Source: Serinicoccus chungangensis (GTDB taxonomy: Bacteria; Actinomycetota; Actinomycetes; Actinomycetales; Dermatophilaceae). From it: a stretch of DNA of 64,000 nucleotides. Position 1 is the stretch's first letter. Every line of letters begins with the position of its first letter. Both the position numbers and the translations under genes were made by a program. The notes under the pieces are model-generated. The model ran no database searches and was not told where the DNA came from. It was given only the letters and a program-made list of their open reading frames with translations. The stretch spans positions 186,001 to 250,000 of the forward strand of contig NZ_LQBL01000022.1 in the NCBI RefSeq assembly GCF_001483745.1, given 5' to 3'. Shown in pieces: positions 27,526-35,966 of the stretch.

Positions 27526-28593
27526 ATGCCCGCGAGCCCTGCGCCCGACCGGCCACGCCTGGCCGCGCTCGACGGCCTGCGCCTGCTCGCGGCGCTCGCG
27601 GTCCTCGCCTACCACTACACGGCGATCGACCAGGAGTTCTGGGGCCACCCCGCCACGCAGGAGTTCCCCCAGCTCAGCCTGCTCACCCGCTACGGCTACC
27701 TCGGCGTCGAGCTGTTCTTCGTCATCTCCGGCTTCGTCATCCTCATGACGGCCTACGGCCGCAGCCTGCCCGCCTTCGTCGCCTCCCGCATCTCGCGCCT
27801 GTACCCGGCCTACTGGGCGGCGGTCCTGCTGACGGTGGCGCTGCAGGCCTTCTGGGACGGAGGGCGGCGGGTCGACCCGGTGGACGCGCTGGTCAACCTC
27901 ACGATGCTGCAGGAGGCGTGGGGCGTCACCGACGTCCAGGGCGCCTTCTGGACGCTGTGGGTCGAGCTGAAGTTCTACCTGCTCATCGGCGTCCTCCTCG
28001 CCCTGGGCGAGGTGACCCGCCACCGGGCCCTCGCCTTCGCCCTGCTGTGGCCGGTCCTGGCGCAGCTCGCGCGGGCGTCCGACGCGGCGCTGCTCGAGTC
28101 CCTGCTCATCACCAGCTGGGCGCCCTACTTCGCCGGCGGGATGCTGCTCTACCTGCTGCACCGCGAGGGGCCGGACCTGCTGGTCCTGCTCGGGATCGGG
28201 CTGAATGTCGTCCTGGCGGTCCACCAGGCCACCCGGTACGCCGACACCGTCGCGCCCCGGCACAGCGACGCCCCGGCCTCGCAGGTGGTCGTCGCGCTGC
28301 TGGTCGTCCTCCTGTTCGCCCTCGTCCACGCCTGCTCGACCGGTCCGCTGGCCCGGCTGGACCAGGCCTGGCTCACCACGGCCGGGGCCCTCACCTACCC
28401 GCTCTACCTCGTGCACGGCCAGTTCGGGTTCTTCGTCATCGACACCCTGAGCGGTCGCGTCGACAGCCACGTGGTGCTGGCCCTGGCGACCTCGCTGTCG
28501 CTCCTGCTGGCCTGGGCCGTCCACCGACTCGTGGAACGGCCGCTCCACGCGCCGATGCGCCGCGCCGTCCGGCGCTCGCTGTCCGGGCGCTGA
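27526..28593 (+). CDS. Acyltransferase 3 family membrane protein (O-acyltransferase)
   Basis: 355 residues with about ten membrane helices. The family opening LDGLRLLAALAVLAYHY supplies the likely catalytic His and is followed by GYLGVELFFVISGFVILMTAYGRS and FVASRISRLYPAYWAAV with the conserved Arg residues. Such proteins O-acetylate or O-succinylate surface glycans and lipids. The ATG at 27526 is preceded by GAGGAC; an ATG at 27481 overlaps the divergent GT4 start. Its place between two paralogous GT4 genes suggests that it decorates the same polymer. Confidence 0.9.
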   Translation: MPASPAPDRPRLAALDGLRLLAALAVLAYHYTAIDQEFWGHPATQEFPQLSLLTRYGYLGVELFFVISGFVILMTAYGRSLPAFVASRISRLYPAYWAAVLLTVALQAFWDGGRRVDPVDALVNLTMLQEAWGVTDVQGAFWTLWVELKFYLLIGVLLALGEVTRHRALAFALLWPVLAQLARASDAALLESLLITSWAPYFAGGMLLYLLHREGPDLLVLLGIGLNVVLAVHQATRYADTVAPRHSDAPASQVVVALLVVLLFALVHACSTGPLARLDQAWLTTAGALTYPLYLVHGQFGFFVIDTLSGRVDSHVVLALATSLSLLLAWAVHRLVERPLHAPMRRAVRRSLSGR

Positions 28594-28614
28594 GCCCGGG
28601 CAGGAGCCCGACGC

Positions 28615-30321
28615 TCACCCCCGGCCCGCCGCCGGCAGGTCGGGGTGGAGGGTCCGGAAGAGGTGGAACCACCGGGCGGCGAAGGCCTCCTGGCCGAAGC
28701 GCTCGTCCACCCCTGCGCACCCCTGGCTGAGGCGGCGCGCCAGGTCCGGGTCCTGCAGGACCTGCACCGTCCGGGCGGCCAGCCCCTCGATGTCGCCGTC
28801 CGGGACGAGGAACCCGTTGACCCCGTGGTCGACGATGTCGGCCGGGCCGTAGCGGATGTCGTAGCTGACGATCGGGCACGCCTGGCGCAGCGCCTCGACG
28901 AAGACCATGGGCGCGCCCTCGAAGAGGCTCGACTGCAGGCACAGGGTGGCCCGGCGGTACTCCCGCCCCGGCTGCTGGGTGAACCCCTCGAGGGTCACCG
29001 AACCGCCCACCCCGAGCTCGTCGACGAGCTGCTGCAGCTCGGCCCGGCGGACGCCCTCGCCGAAGATCTGGAGGCGGGCGTCGGGCACCTGCTCCAGCAC
29101 CCGGGCGAAGGCGCGGATGCCGTGGTCGGTGCGCTTCTGCCCCGCCAGCCGGCCCATCATGATGACCAACCGTGGGTCGCGCTCCACGTCGACGTGCGTG
29201 GCCGTCCCGGGTGCCGCGTGCGGCATCACCCAGAAGGTGTCGCGCCGGCCGAGCAGCGCCTCGGCGTCGGCGCGCTGGCTGTCGGTGAGGAAGACCATCG
29301 CGTCCACCGCGTCGAGGTGCCGGAAGAGTCGGCGGAAGGACCCGCGCAGGTCGTCCGTCGGGCTGGAGGCCGTGCGCAGGTGGGAGTTGTGCGCCACGAC
29401 GCACGTGCGCACGTGGTCGCGGCGGTAGCCGAACACGTCGCGGTCCACCTGACGCGCCTCGACCGCGAGCACGGTGGGCCGACCCGCGGTGAGCTCGTCC
29501 AGGGCCCGGTGGACCACCGGGGTCAGCGACCCCTCGTGGGTGGCCTCCACCTCACCCGCCTCGTCGAAGAGGGTCACCGAGACCTCCCGGGGCCGCCCCC
29601 GGGCGCCGTGTGGTGGGGCGAGGGTCAGGGCATACATCGACGCGCCGCTGCGGCGGTGGAAGACCTGCTCCACCGGCGTGGTCACGTCCGGTTCCCACCG
29701 CAGCGTGCGACGCAGCCGGCCCGTGTCGTCGTACTCCTCGCGGCGCACCCGTCGCCCGTCGGCGTCGTAGGAGTCCACGTGCTCCAGCGCCCCGTCCCGG
29801 AAGCGGCGCACCTCCCGGTTGACGCCGCCCTCGCGCAGGACGAGGGCACGGCCGTGGCGGACCCACCCCCGGGCCTCCAGGTCGGCCGGGGTCTCCCGGG
29901 TGGGAGGGGGCGGCTGGACCGGCTCCGTGCCGTCCGGGTAGGCGTCCATGAGCCAGCGGATCTCCACGCCCTCGGCGAGCTGGCCCCGGCGGCGCATGCC
30001 CTCGACGGCCCGCGGCAGCGTGTGCGCGTGGTTGCGCACCAGGACGACGGAGCGGACGCCGCCCTGCTCGTAGAGGGTGCGGCACTTGGCGAGGATGGAG
30101 GCGGTGCGGCCCCCGAACTCCATGGGTATGCCCTCCACCAGGACGACGTGCAGGACGTCCGGCGGCGGCGACAGCTCGGGGACCGGGTCGCGACGCCTGA
30201 CGGGCGGCTCCGACGTGGGCTCCGGGGCCGTCGCGTGGTCAGGGGCGCGGTCACCGGGCCGCAGCGAGCGCCGCACCCGGTCGAGGACGCGGCGCGGCGT
30301 GGATCTCGGTGTTCCTGCCAT
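28615..30321 (-). CDS. TarM/TagE-like GT4 glycosyltransferase (paralogue)
   Basis: 568 residues with the same layout as the gene at 25728: basic start, Pro-rich linker, LHVVLVEGIPMEFGGRTASILAKC, a beta-rich insertion (about 165-250, with DSYDADGRRVRREEYDDTGR strand repeats) and a GT4 C-half (VIMMGRLAGQKRTDHGIRAF, LQIFGEGVRRAEL, EGAPMVFVEALRQACPIVSYD). The two clearly arose by duplication and may add different sugars or use different linkages. The start is uncertain (30321 or 30339), since neither has a good ribosome site. It is divergent from the cytidylyltransferase fusion; only about 45 bases separate the starts. Confidence 0.82.
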   Translation of the reverse strand: MAGTPRSTPRRVLDRVRRSLRPGDRAPDHATAPEPTSEPPVRRRDPVPELSPPPDVLHVVLVEGIPMEFGGRTASILAKCRTLYEQGGVRSVVLVRNHAHTLPRAVEGMRRRGQLAEGVEIRWLMDAYPDGTEPVQPPPPTRETPADLEARGWVRHGRALVLREGGVNREVRRFRDGALEHVDSYDADGRRVRREEYDDTGRLRRTLRWEPDVTTPVEQVFHRRSGASMYALTLAPPHGARGRPREVSVTLFDEAGEVEATHEGSLTPVVHRALDELTAGRPTVLAVEARQVDRDVFGYRRDHVRTCVVAHNSHLRTASSPTDDLRGSFRRLFRHLDAVDAMVFLTDSQRADAEALLGRRDTFWVMPHAAPGTATHVDVERDPRLVIMMGRLAGQKRTDHGIRAFARVLEQVPDARLQIFGEGVRRAELQQLVDELGVGGSVTLEGFTQQPGREYRRATLCLQSSLFEGAPMVFVEALRQACPIVSYDIRYGPADIVDHGVNGFLVPDGDIEGLAARTVQVLQDPDLARRLSQGCAGVDERFGQEAFAARWFHLFRTLHPDLPAAGRG

Positions 30322-30366
30322 CAGCAGGCATACTCGCATGAGTCCATCACGAGGAGGTTACCGAGA

Positions 30367-31701
30367 GTGCGCGTCATCACCTACGGCACCTACGACCTGT
30401 TCCACGAGGGTCACCGGCGGCTCCTGGAGCGCGCCAAGGCGCTCGGCGACTACCTCATCGTCGGCGTGACCACGGAGAACTACGACGACGCCCGCGGCAA
30501 GCTCAACGTCCAGCAGAGCCTGATGACGCGCATCAAGAACGTCGAGGACAGCGGGCTCGCGGACAAGATCATCATCGAGGAGTACGAGGGCCAGAAGGTC
30601 CAGGACATCCAGAAGCACCAGGTGGACGTCTTCGCCATCGGGTCCGACTGGCTCGGCCGCTTCGACTACCTCAACGACTACTGCGACGTCGTCTACCTCG
30701 AGCGGACCAAGGGCGTGTCGAGCACGCAGCTGCGCAACGAGGCCGGCGTCATCAAGCTCGGGGTCGTGGGGGCCGGCCGCATCGCCCACCGCTTCGTGCA
30801 GGAGGCGCGCTTCGTCAGCGGGATCAGTGTCGAGGGCGTGCACAACCGCACCCACAGCGCGGCCGAGGCGTTCGCCGCCCAGCACGAGCTGAACCAGGCC
30901 TTCGAGGACTACGACGCCCTGCTCGAGGCGGTGGACGCGGTGTACGTCGCCACCCCGCACGACACGCACGCCGACCTCACCCGGCGCGCGCTCGACGCGG
31001 GGGTCCACGTCCTCTGCGAGAAGCCGATGACCCTGTCACGGGCGGACACCGAGGAGCTCTTCGCACGGGCGCGCGAGCGTGGGCTGGTGCTGGTGGAGGC
31101 GATCAAGACGGCCTTCGCGCCCGGCTTCCAGCGGATGGTGGCCCTGGCCCGCAGCGGGGCCATCGGCCAGGTCCGCTCGGTCGACGCCACCTTCACCAAG
31201 CTGGTCAACGAGGGGCGTGAGCTGCAGGCCCCGGCCGGCGGCAGCATCTCCGAGCTCGCCAGCTACCCCCTGGTGGCGGTGGTCAAGCTGCTGGGCACGG
31301 AGGTCATCGACGTCCGGACCACGTCGCTGCGCCCGGAGGGCTCGGCCGTCGAGGTCTACTCCAAGATCGACCTGACCTTCCGGCACGGGGAGGCCACCGC
31401 GCGGACGGGCCTGGGGGTCAAGGCCGAGGGTGACCTCGTGGTGGCGGGCAGCGCCGGCTACCTCTACGTCCCCGCACCCTGGTGGAAGACGGAGTACTTC
31501 GAGGCCCGCTTCGAGGACAGCCGGGAGAACAAGAAGTACTACTACAAGTTCGACGGGGACGGCCTGCGCTACGAGCTCGCGGAGTTCGCCTGGCTCATCC
31601 GCAACGAGACGGCCGAGTCCTACAAGCTGCGGGCCGCCGAGTCCGTCGCGATCGCCGACATCATCGAGCGGGGGCGGGCGGACGCCCGGGTGATCGTCTG
31701 A
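30367..31701 (+). CDS. TagD-like cytidylyltransferase fused to Gfo/Idh/MocA oxidoreductase
   Basis: 444 residues. Residues 1-128 match the glycerol-3-phosphate cytidylyltransferase (TagD) fold: VITYGTYDLFHEGHRRLLERA with the HxGH motif at 13-16, and RTKGVSST at 113-120. From about 129 a full Gfo/Idh/MocA dehydrogenase follows: the Rossmann loop GVVGAGRIA (132-140), ATPHDTHADL and the conserved EKP at 218-220. One polypeptide could therefore reduce (or oxidise) a small carbonyl compound and form a CDP-alcohol. The GTG follows GAGGAGG about ten bases upstream. Its last base is shared with the tagF start. Substrate and product are inference. Confidence 0.88.
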   Translation: MRVITYGTYDLFHEGHRRLLERAKALGDYLIVGVTTENYDDARGKLNVQQSLMTRIKNVEDSGLADKIIIEEYEGQKVQDIQKHQVDVFAIGSDWLGRFDYLNDYCDVVYLERTKGVSSTQLRNEAGVIKLGVVGAGRIAHRFVQEARFVSGISVEGVHNRTHSAAEAFAAQHELNQAFEDYDALLEAVDAVYVATPHDTHADLTRRALDAGVHVLCEKPMTLSRADTEELFARARERGLVLVEAIKTAFAPGFQRMVALARSGAIGQVRSVDATFTKLVNEGRELQAPAGGSISELASYPLVAVVKLLGTEVIDVRTTSLRPEGSAVEVYSKIDLTFRHGEATARTGLGVKAEGDLVVAGSAGYLYVPAPWWKTEYFEARFEDSRENKKYYYKFDGDGLRYELAEFAWLIRNETAESYKLRAAESVAIADIIERGRADARVIV

Positions 31702-34394
31702 TGACCTCCGCCCCGCCGCCGCAGCGCCCCTCCTCGGTGCCGGGCGGCGCGCTGGTGCGGTCCGCCGTCCGCGACGCCCGCTTCCACCTCACCCGGCGGG
31801 CGCGACGGGTGCTGCGCCGCGGGCTCGTGGCCGCGCGCAGCTCGGACCACGCCGTGCTCCAGCGGGCCTACGTGCTGGGCCGGCAGACCGCCCGCACCGC
31901 CCTCAACACGGTCACCGACCGACAGGTCGGCTGGGTGGCGACCCTCTGGTCGGCACGCTGGCTCGACGGCACGACCTACGAGCTCACCGGGTGGGCCTAC
32001 GAGCGCGGCTACGGGCACGAGCGGCCCCCGCGCGTCGAGGTCGAGCTGCGGCGGGGTTCCTCGACGACGGTCCGGGCCCGGGTGGAGCCGGTCACCGAGA
32101 TGGAGATCAACGGCCTGGCCCGCCGCGCCGAGTTCGACTACGCCAACACGGCCTTCGTCGCGCGGTTCGACCTCGCGCCCCTCCTGGCCGGCACCGACCC
32201 CCGACCCTGGCGGGTGCACCTGCGGGTCACGGGAGCGGACGGCAGGTCCTCCTCCGGCACGCTGAAGACGCGTCACCGCTCGGGGTCCGCCCGGGTGCTC
32301 GGCGTGCGCACCTTCCCCGACGGGGTCCAGCTCGTCCCGCGCTGGGTCCGGCGCCGCGGGCTGTCGGTCGAGCGCCGCCTGCCGGTCGCGACCGCCGACG
32401 AGGTGGAGGTCGTGGGCAGGGAGGTACGGGCCCGGGTCGAGCTGCGAGGAGTCCGCGCGGCCCGGGCGGAGCTGGTGTCGCGCGATGCCCGTCGCCCCAT
32501 GACGGTCGAGCCGGTCGACGGCGCCCCGGGCGCCGTCCGGGTCCGCGCGCAGGTGCCCGAGACGTGGACCACGACGTGGCTGGAGAGCGACCTCCTGGGG
32601 TCGGACACCGACGAGACCGCGGCACAGGGCACCCAGGAGACCGGTGCGGACGAGGGCCTGGAGGAGGTGTCCGCGGAGCAGTCGGCCCTGACGCCCCCGG
32701 CGCCGCAGGGGGACGAGCACGAGGGGCAGCGCCGGGTCGCGCAGACCTACCGGCTCGTCGTCGTCGACGAGCAGGGCGCCGAGCACGTGGCCGCCACGCC
32801 GCTGGACCAGTCCGACCCCGTGCAGGACCCCGGCTCCGGACTGCTGGCCTACTCCGGCGACGGCGGCAGCCTGCTCGTCGGGGAGACCGTCTCCCAGCTC
32901 GTGGTGACCGACGCGAGGCTGGACACCGGCCCGGGTCCCCGGCTGCTCTTCCACGGGACCTGGGGCGGGCCGGGGGACCAGCTGTCGCTCAGCCTGGTCG
33001 GTCGCCGGCAGACGCTGGCCGCGCACCTCGACCTCCGGCCCGACGGCACCTGGTCGGCCTGGGCCGACCTGCGCCAGGGCCAGTGGGGCGGGCCCGCGCA
33101 GCTGCCCCGCACGGGCAGCTACGTGCTGCGCGCGGTGGACCCCACCGGGGGGACGGTGCGGGTCATGGCGTCCCCGTCCCTGGTCGCACGGACCCCGGAG
33201 AAGCTGGACCTCACCGAGGCCCGCCTGCGCTGGGAGACGGGCCGCGGTCGCTCCCTGCGGCTGCGGGTGGGGTTGACCCGCGCTCCCGACGAGCTCGGCT
33301 CGTTCCACCAGCGGCGCATGGACGCGGCATACCTGCGCGGTCCCCACGAGCCGCAGCAGTCGGTCTACCTGGAGTCGTTCTACGGCCGGCTCGCCACCTG
33401 CAACCCGTTCGCGATCGACGCGGTGATCGCGCGGGAGCACCCGGACTGGGTGCGCTACTGGGGCGTCACCGACCTGTCGGTGCCCGTGCCCGAGGGCGCG
33501 GTCGCAGTGGTGGAGGGCACGCAGGCGTGGTTCGACGCACGGGCGAGGTCGCGCTACGTCGTCGTCAACGACTGGCTGCGCAGCCGGTTCGTCCCGCAGC
33601 CGTTCCAGACGGTCCTGCAGACCTGGCACGGCTCCATGTTCAAGCGGATCGGCCTCGACCGGCCGACCGCGGGCGCCTCCACCCGGGCCGCGCTCCTGGT
33701 GGAGCGGGCCAAGTGGGACGTCCTGCTCAGCCAGAACCACCACAGCACGCAGATCTTCCGCAGCGCCTACGCCTGGGAGGGCACCTTCTACGAGGAGGGC
33801 TACCCGCGCAACGACGCGCTCGTCGACGGGTCGGGGGAGCACGTCCGCGAGCGGCTGGGCATCCGCCCGGACCAGAAGGCGGTCCTCTACGCACCGACCT
33901 GGCGTGACAACGCGGCCGGCATGGTGCTCTTCCTCGACCTGGAGCGGCTCACCTCCCGGCTCGGTGACGACTACGTCGTGCTGCTGCGCGGCCACTCCCG
34001 GACCGTCGGGCACGGTCGCAGCGTCGAGCTGCCCGGCGTCGTCGACGTCACCACCTACCCCAGCATCACCGAGCTCTTCCTCGCCGCCGACGCGATGATC
34101 ACCGACTACTCCTCGGTGATGTTCGACTACTCGGTCACCCGCAGGCCCATGATCTTCTACGTGCCCGACCTGGACGAGTACCGCGACGACGTGCGCGGGG
34201 TCTACTTCGACCTCGCCGAGCAGGCCCCCGGCCCGGTGGTGAGCACGCAGGACGCCGTGGTCGAGGCCATCCGGGCGATGGACGACACCGACCGCTACGC
34301 CCGGCGCTACGACTCCTGGGTCGAGCGGTTCAACCACCTCGACGACGGGCACAGCGCCGAGCGGGTCGTGCGGCGTCTCTTCGCCCAGGGCTGA
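31701..34394 (+). CDS. TagF-like CDP-glycerol:poly(polyolphosphate) transferase
   Basis: 897 residues. The C-terminal about 400 residues form the TagB/TagF GT-B domain: VVEGTQAWFDARARSRYVV, the QTWHGSMFKRIGLD motif with its catalytic-type His, LYAPTWRDN, and the second His/CDP site LLRGHSRTVG with MITDYSSVMFDYSV. The first about 480 residues are mostly beta-rich, unlike classical TagF, and contain an acidic low-complexity linker (about 295-345). It would polymerise polyol phosphate units from the CDP-polyol made by the gene before it (TGATG overlap). This is the strongest evidence for a teichoic-acid-like polymer here. Confidence 0.88.
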   Translation: MTSAPPPQRPSSVPGGALVRSAVRDARFHLTRRARRVLRRGLVAARSSDHAVLQRAYVLGRQTARTALNTVTDRQVGWVATLWSARWLDGTTYELTGWAYERGYGHERPPRVEVELRRGSSTTVRARVEPVTEMEINGLARRAEFDYANTAFVARFDLAPLLAGTDPRPWRVHLRVTGADGRSSSGTLKTRHRSGSARVLGVRTFPDGVQLVPRWVRRRGLSVERRLPVATADEVEVVGREVRARVELRGVRAARAELVSRDARRPMTVEPVDGAPGAVRVRAQVPETWTTTWLESDLLGSDTDETAAQGTQETGADEGLEEVSAEQSALTPPAPQGDEHEGQRRVAQTYRLVVVDEQGAEHVAATPLDQSDPVQDPGSGLLAYSGDGGSLLVGETVSQLVVTDARLDTGPGPRLLFHGTWGGPGDQLSLSLVGRRQTLAAHLDLRPDGTWSAWADLRQGQWGGPAQLPRTGSYVLRAVDPTGGTVRVMASPSLVARTPEKLDLTEARLRWETGRGRSLRLRVGLTRAPDELGSFHQRRMDAAYLRGPHEPQQSVYLESFYGRLATCNPFAIDAVIAREHPDWVRYWGVTDLSVPVPEGAVAVVEGTQAWFDARARSRYVVVNDWLRSRFVPQPFQTVLQTWHGSMFKRIGLDRPTAGASTRAALLVERAKWDVLLSQNHHSTQIFRSAYAWEGTFYEEGYPRNDALVDGSGEHVRERLGIRPDQKAVLYAPTWRDNAAGMVLFLDLERLTSRLGDDYVVLLRGHSRTVGHGRSVELPGVVDVTTYPSITELFLAADAMITDYSSVMFDYSVTRRPMIFYVPDLDEYRDDVRGVYFDLAEQAPGPVVSTQDAVVEAIRAMDDTDRYARRYDSWVERFNHLDDGHSAERVVRRLFAQG

Positions 34395-34404
34395 CGGCCC
34401 CGGC

Positions 34405-34728
34405 TCAGAGCAGGGCCGCGAGCGTCCCCACGAGCGAGCGGGGTCGTCGGACCGGTCGCCGGGCCGCGCGCGGACCCCGTTCCGGCGCCGCGCGGCGGTC
34501 GGCGCGCAGGCGCTGCGTCGGTCGCCAGGCCAGCTCGTCCACCGCCGCGGCCACCGCCTCCTCGCCCGCGCTGTCGGGCAGGACGGTCTCCGTCGGCCCC
34601 GGCTGCGGCAGCGGCGCTCTCCCGGCGACGAGCAGGAGGCAGGGCAGGGACCGCTGGGCGCACCACGCACGGTCCTCCTGCTGCGCGGGCCAGCGGACGA
34701 CCCGCACGGGAACCCACCCAGTGGTCAT
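34405..34728 (-). CDS. Short protein resembling the front part of an actinobacterial winged-helix regulator
   Basis: 107 residues. VRVVRWPAQQEDRAWCAQRSLPCLLLVAGRAPLPQPGPTE, seen at residues 8-47, recalls the N-terminal segment of a class of actinobacterial proteins that continue into a winged helix. Here the expected DNA-binding domain is absent, and the frame ends in a basic Arg/Pro tail. It may be truncated, or the likeness may be superficial. An ATG at 34728 follows GGAACGGTC. It is convergent with tagF. I am not certain it is expressed. Confidence 0.45.
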   Translation of the reverse strand: MTTGWVPVRVVRWPAQQEDRAWCAQRSLPCLLLVAGRAPLPQPGPTETVLPDSAGEEAVAAAVDELAWRPTQRLRADRRAAPERGPRAARRPVRRPRSLVGTLAALL

Positions 34729-34923
34729 GACCGTTCCTTTCCGTCTCGACGTGCCGACACGGTCAGTCTGCCCCGGCGGACGAGGCCCCGAGCGCCAGAT
34801 CGGCCCCGATCGGCAAGGGTTCACGGCACGTTCACGCGCGCGTCCCCGGCCCGTCGCGCGGACGCCCCCGCACAGGCCGACGGGCCGCCCCCCGGTGGGA
34901 GCGGCCCGTCGTGCGGTGCGAGA

Positions 34924-35814
34924 TCAGCCGTCGCTGCCCGGCGTGGTGCCGAGGTCCTCCATGTCCATCACCTGGTCGGACGCGGGAGCCTCGATCTCCT
35001 GCGGCTCGCCCCAGTTGTCCATCATCATCTCCGCGGTCATGCCCTCGAGCTCGAAGCTCAGCTGACGCATGAGGTTGTCGTCGTCCAGCCAGACGTCGTA
35101 GGTGACCAGCTCGTCGCCGACCGCCTGGGTCATCGCCGCCGCGTCCTCGCCGCCGGCCTCCGCGATCGCCTGCGGGTCGACGGTGACCTGGTAGTGACCC
35201 ATCTCGGTGCCGTCGACGTCCTCGTCGCCGAGGAAGACGACCTGCTGGGCGCCCTCCTCCCACGCCTCCCACTGGGTGGAGACGTCGATGTCCTCCATCG
35301 CCGCGGCCTGGCCGAGGACGTCCTCGCCGGCCTGCATGTACATCCCCTCCGGGGTGACGCCCGGCATGGCGAGGTAGAGCTGGCCGTCGGTGGTGATCAT
35401 CTCCAGCTCCCCCATCTCCGGCATCGTCATCATCATCTGCATGGCGGCCTCGTCCCCGCTGAGGTCCACCGCGCCGTCGGCCTGGATGCTCTGCCCGTCG
35501 GCCTGCATGTCCATGGTGAGCGTGTAGCTGGACAGCGTCTCCTCCCCGGGCTCCTGCAGCATCGCCAGGAACTCCTCGACCGGGATCTCCTCGCCCTCGG
35601 CGGCCGCGCCACCGGAGTCCTCCTCCTCGGACGCCTGCGCGGTGTCCTCGTCGGTGGCCTGCTCCTCGTCGGCCTGCGTGCTCTCGCTCTCCTGGGTCGC
35701 GGCCTCGGTGGGCTCCGCGCCGCCCCCGTCGGAGTCCCCGCCGCACCCGGTGAGCCCAAGGCCCAGGATCCCTGCGCTGACGACCGCGCCGAGGCGCATC
35801 CTCGTGGTGCTCAT
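34924..35814 (-). CDS. LppX/LprG-like secreted lipoprotein
   Basis: 296 residues. The signal peptide ends in the lipobox LGLTGC (Cys about residue 24), so the protein is lipid-anchored outside the membrane. A Ser/Glu/Asp-rich linker of about 50 residues follows. The body (SYTLTMDMQADGQSIQADGAVDLS, and later strands such as YDVWLDDDNLMRQLSFELEG) resembles the half-barrel of the LppX/LprAFG family, which carries lipids across the wall space. The Met-rich strand (AAMQMMMTMPEM) is unusual. It is divergent from oleA. A link to long-chain olefins or lipids is tempting but only positional. Confidence 0.75.
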   Translation of the reverse strand: MSTTRMRLGAVVSAGILGLGLTGCGGDSDGGGAEPTEAATQESESTQADEEQATDEDTAQASEEEDSGGAAAEGEEIPVEEFLAMLQEPGEETLSSYTLTMDMQADGQSIQADGAVDLSGDEAAMQMMMTMPEMGELEMITTDGQLYLAMPGVTPEGMYMQAGEDVLGQAAAMEDIDVSTQWEAWEEGAQQVVFLGDEDVDGTEMGHYQVTVDPQAIAEAGGEDAAAMTQAVGDELVTYDVWLDDDNLMRQLSFELEGMTAEMMMDNWGEPQEIEAPASDQVMDMEDLGTTPGSDG

Positions 35815-35966
35815 GTCTGTGTGCCCTTCCCTGCGGTGCCGGCCCGACGGCCGTCGTGGTGCAACCATCGTGGCACAACGCACCTGTCGGTTCTGCCCAG
35901 CCTGCGGTGCTGTGGTCGAATGGGTCGTCTGACACCTTCCCTCCAGCAGAACGCAGGAACCACCAC

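Noticed and set aside
21463-34394. Horizontally acquired island
   Set aside because: Alternating strands and accessory content suggest it, but base composition and codon use look like the rest of the window, and no tRNA, integrase or insertion sequence flanks it.
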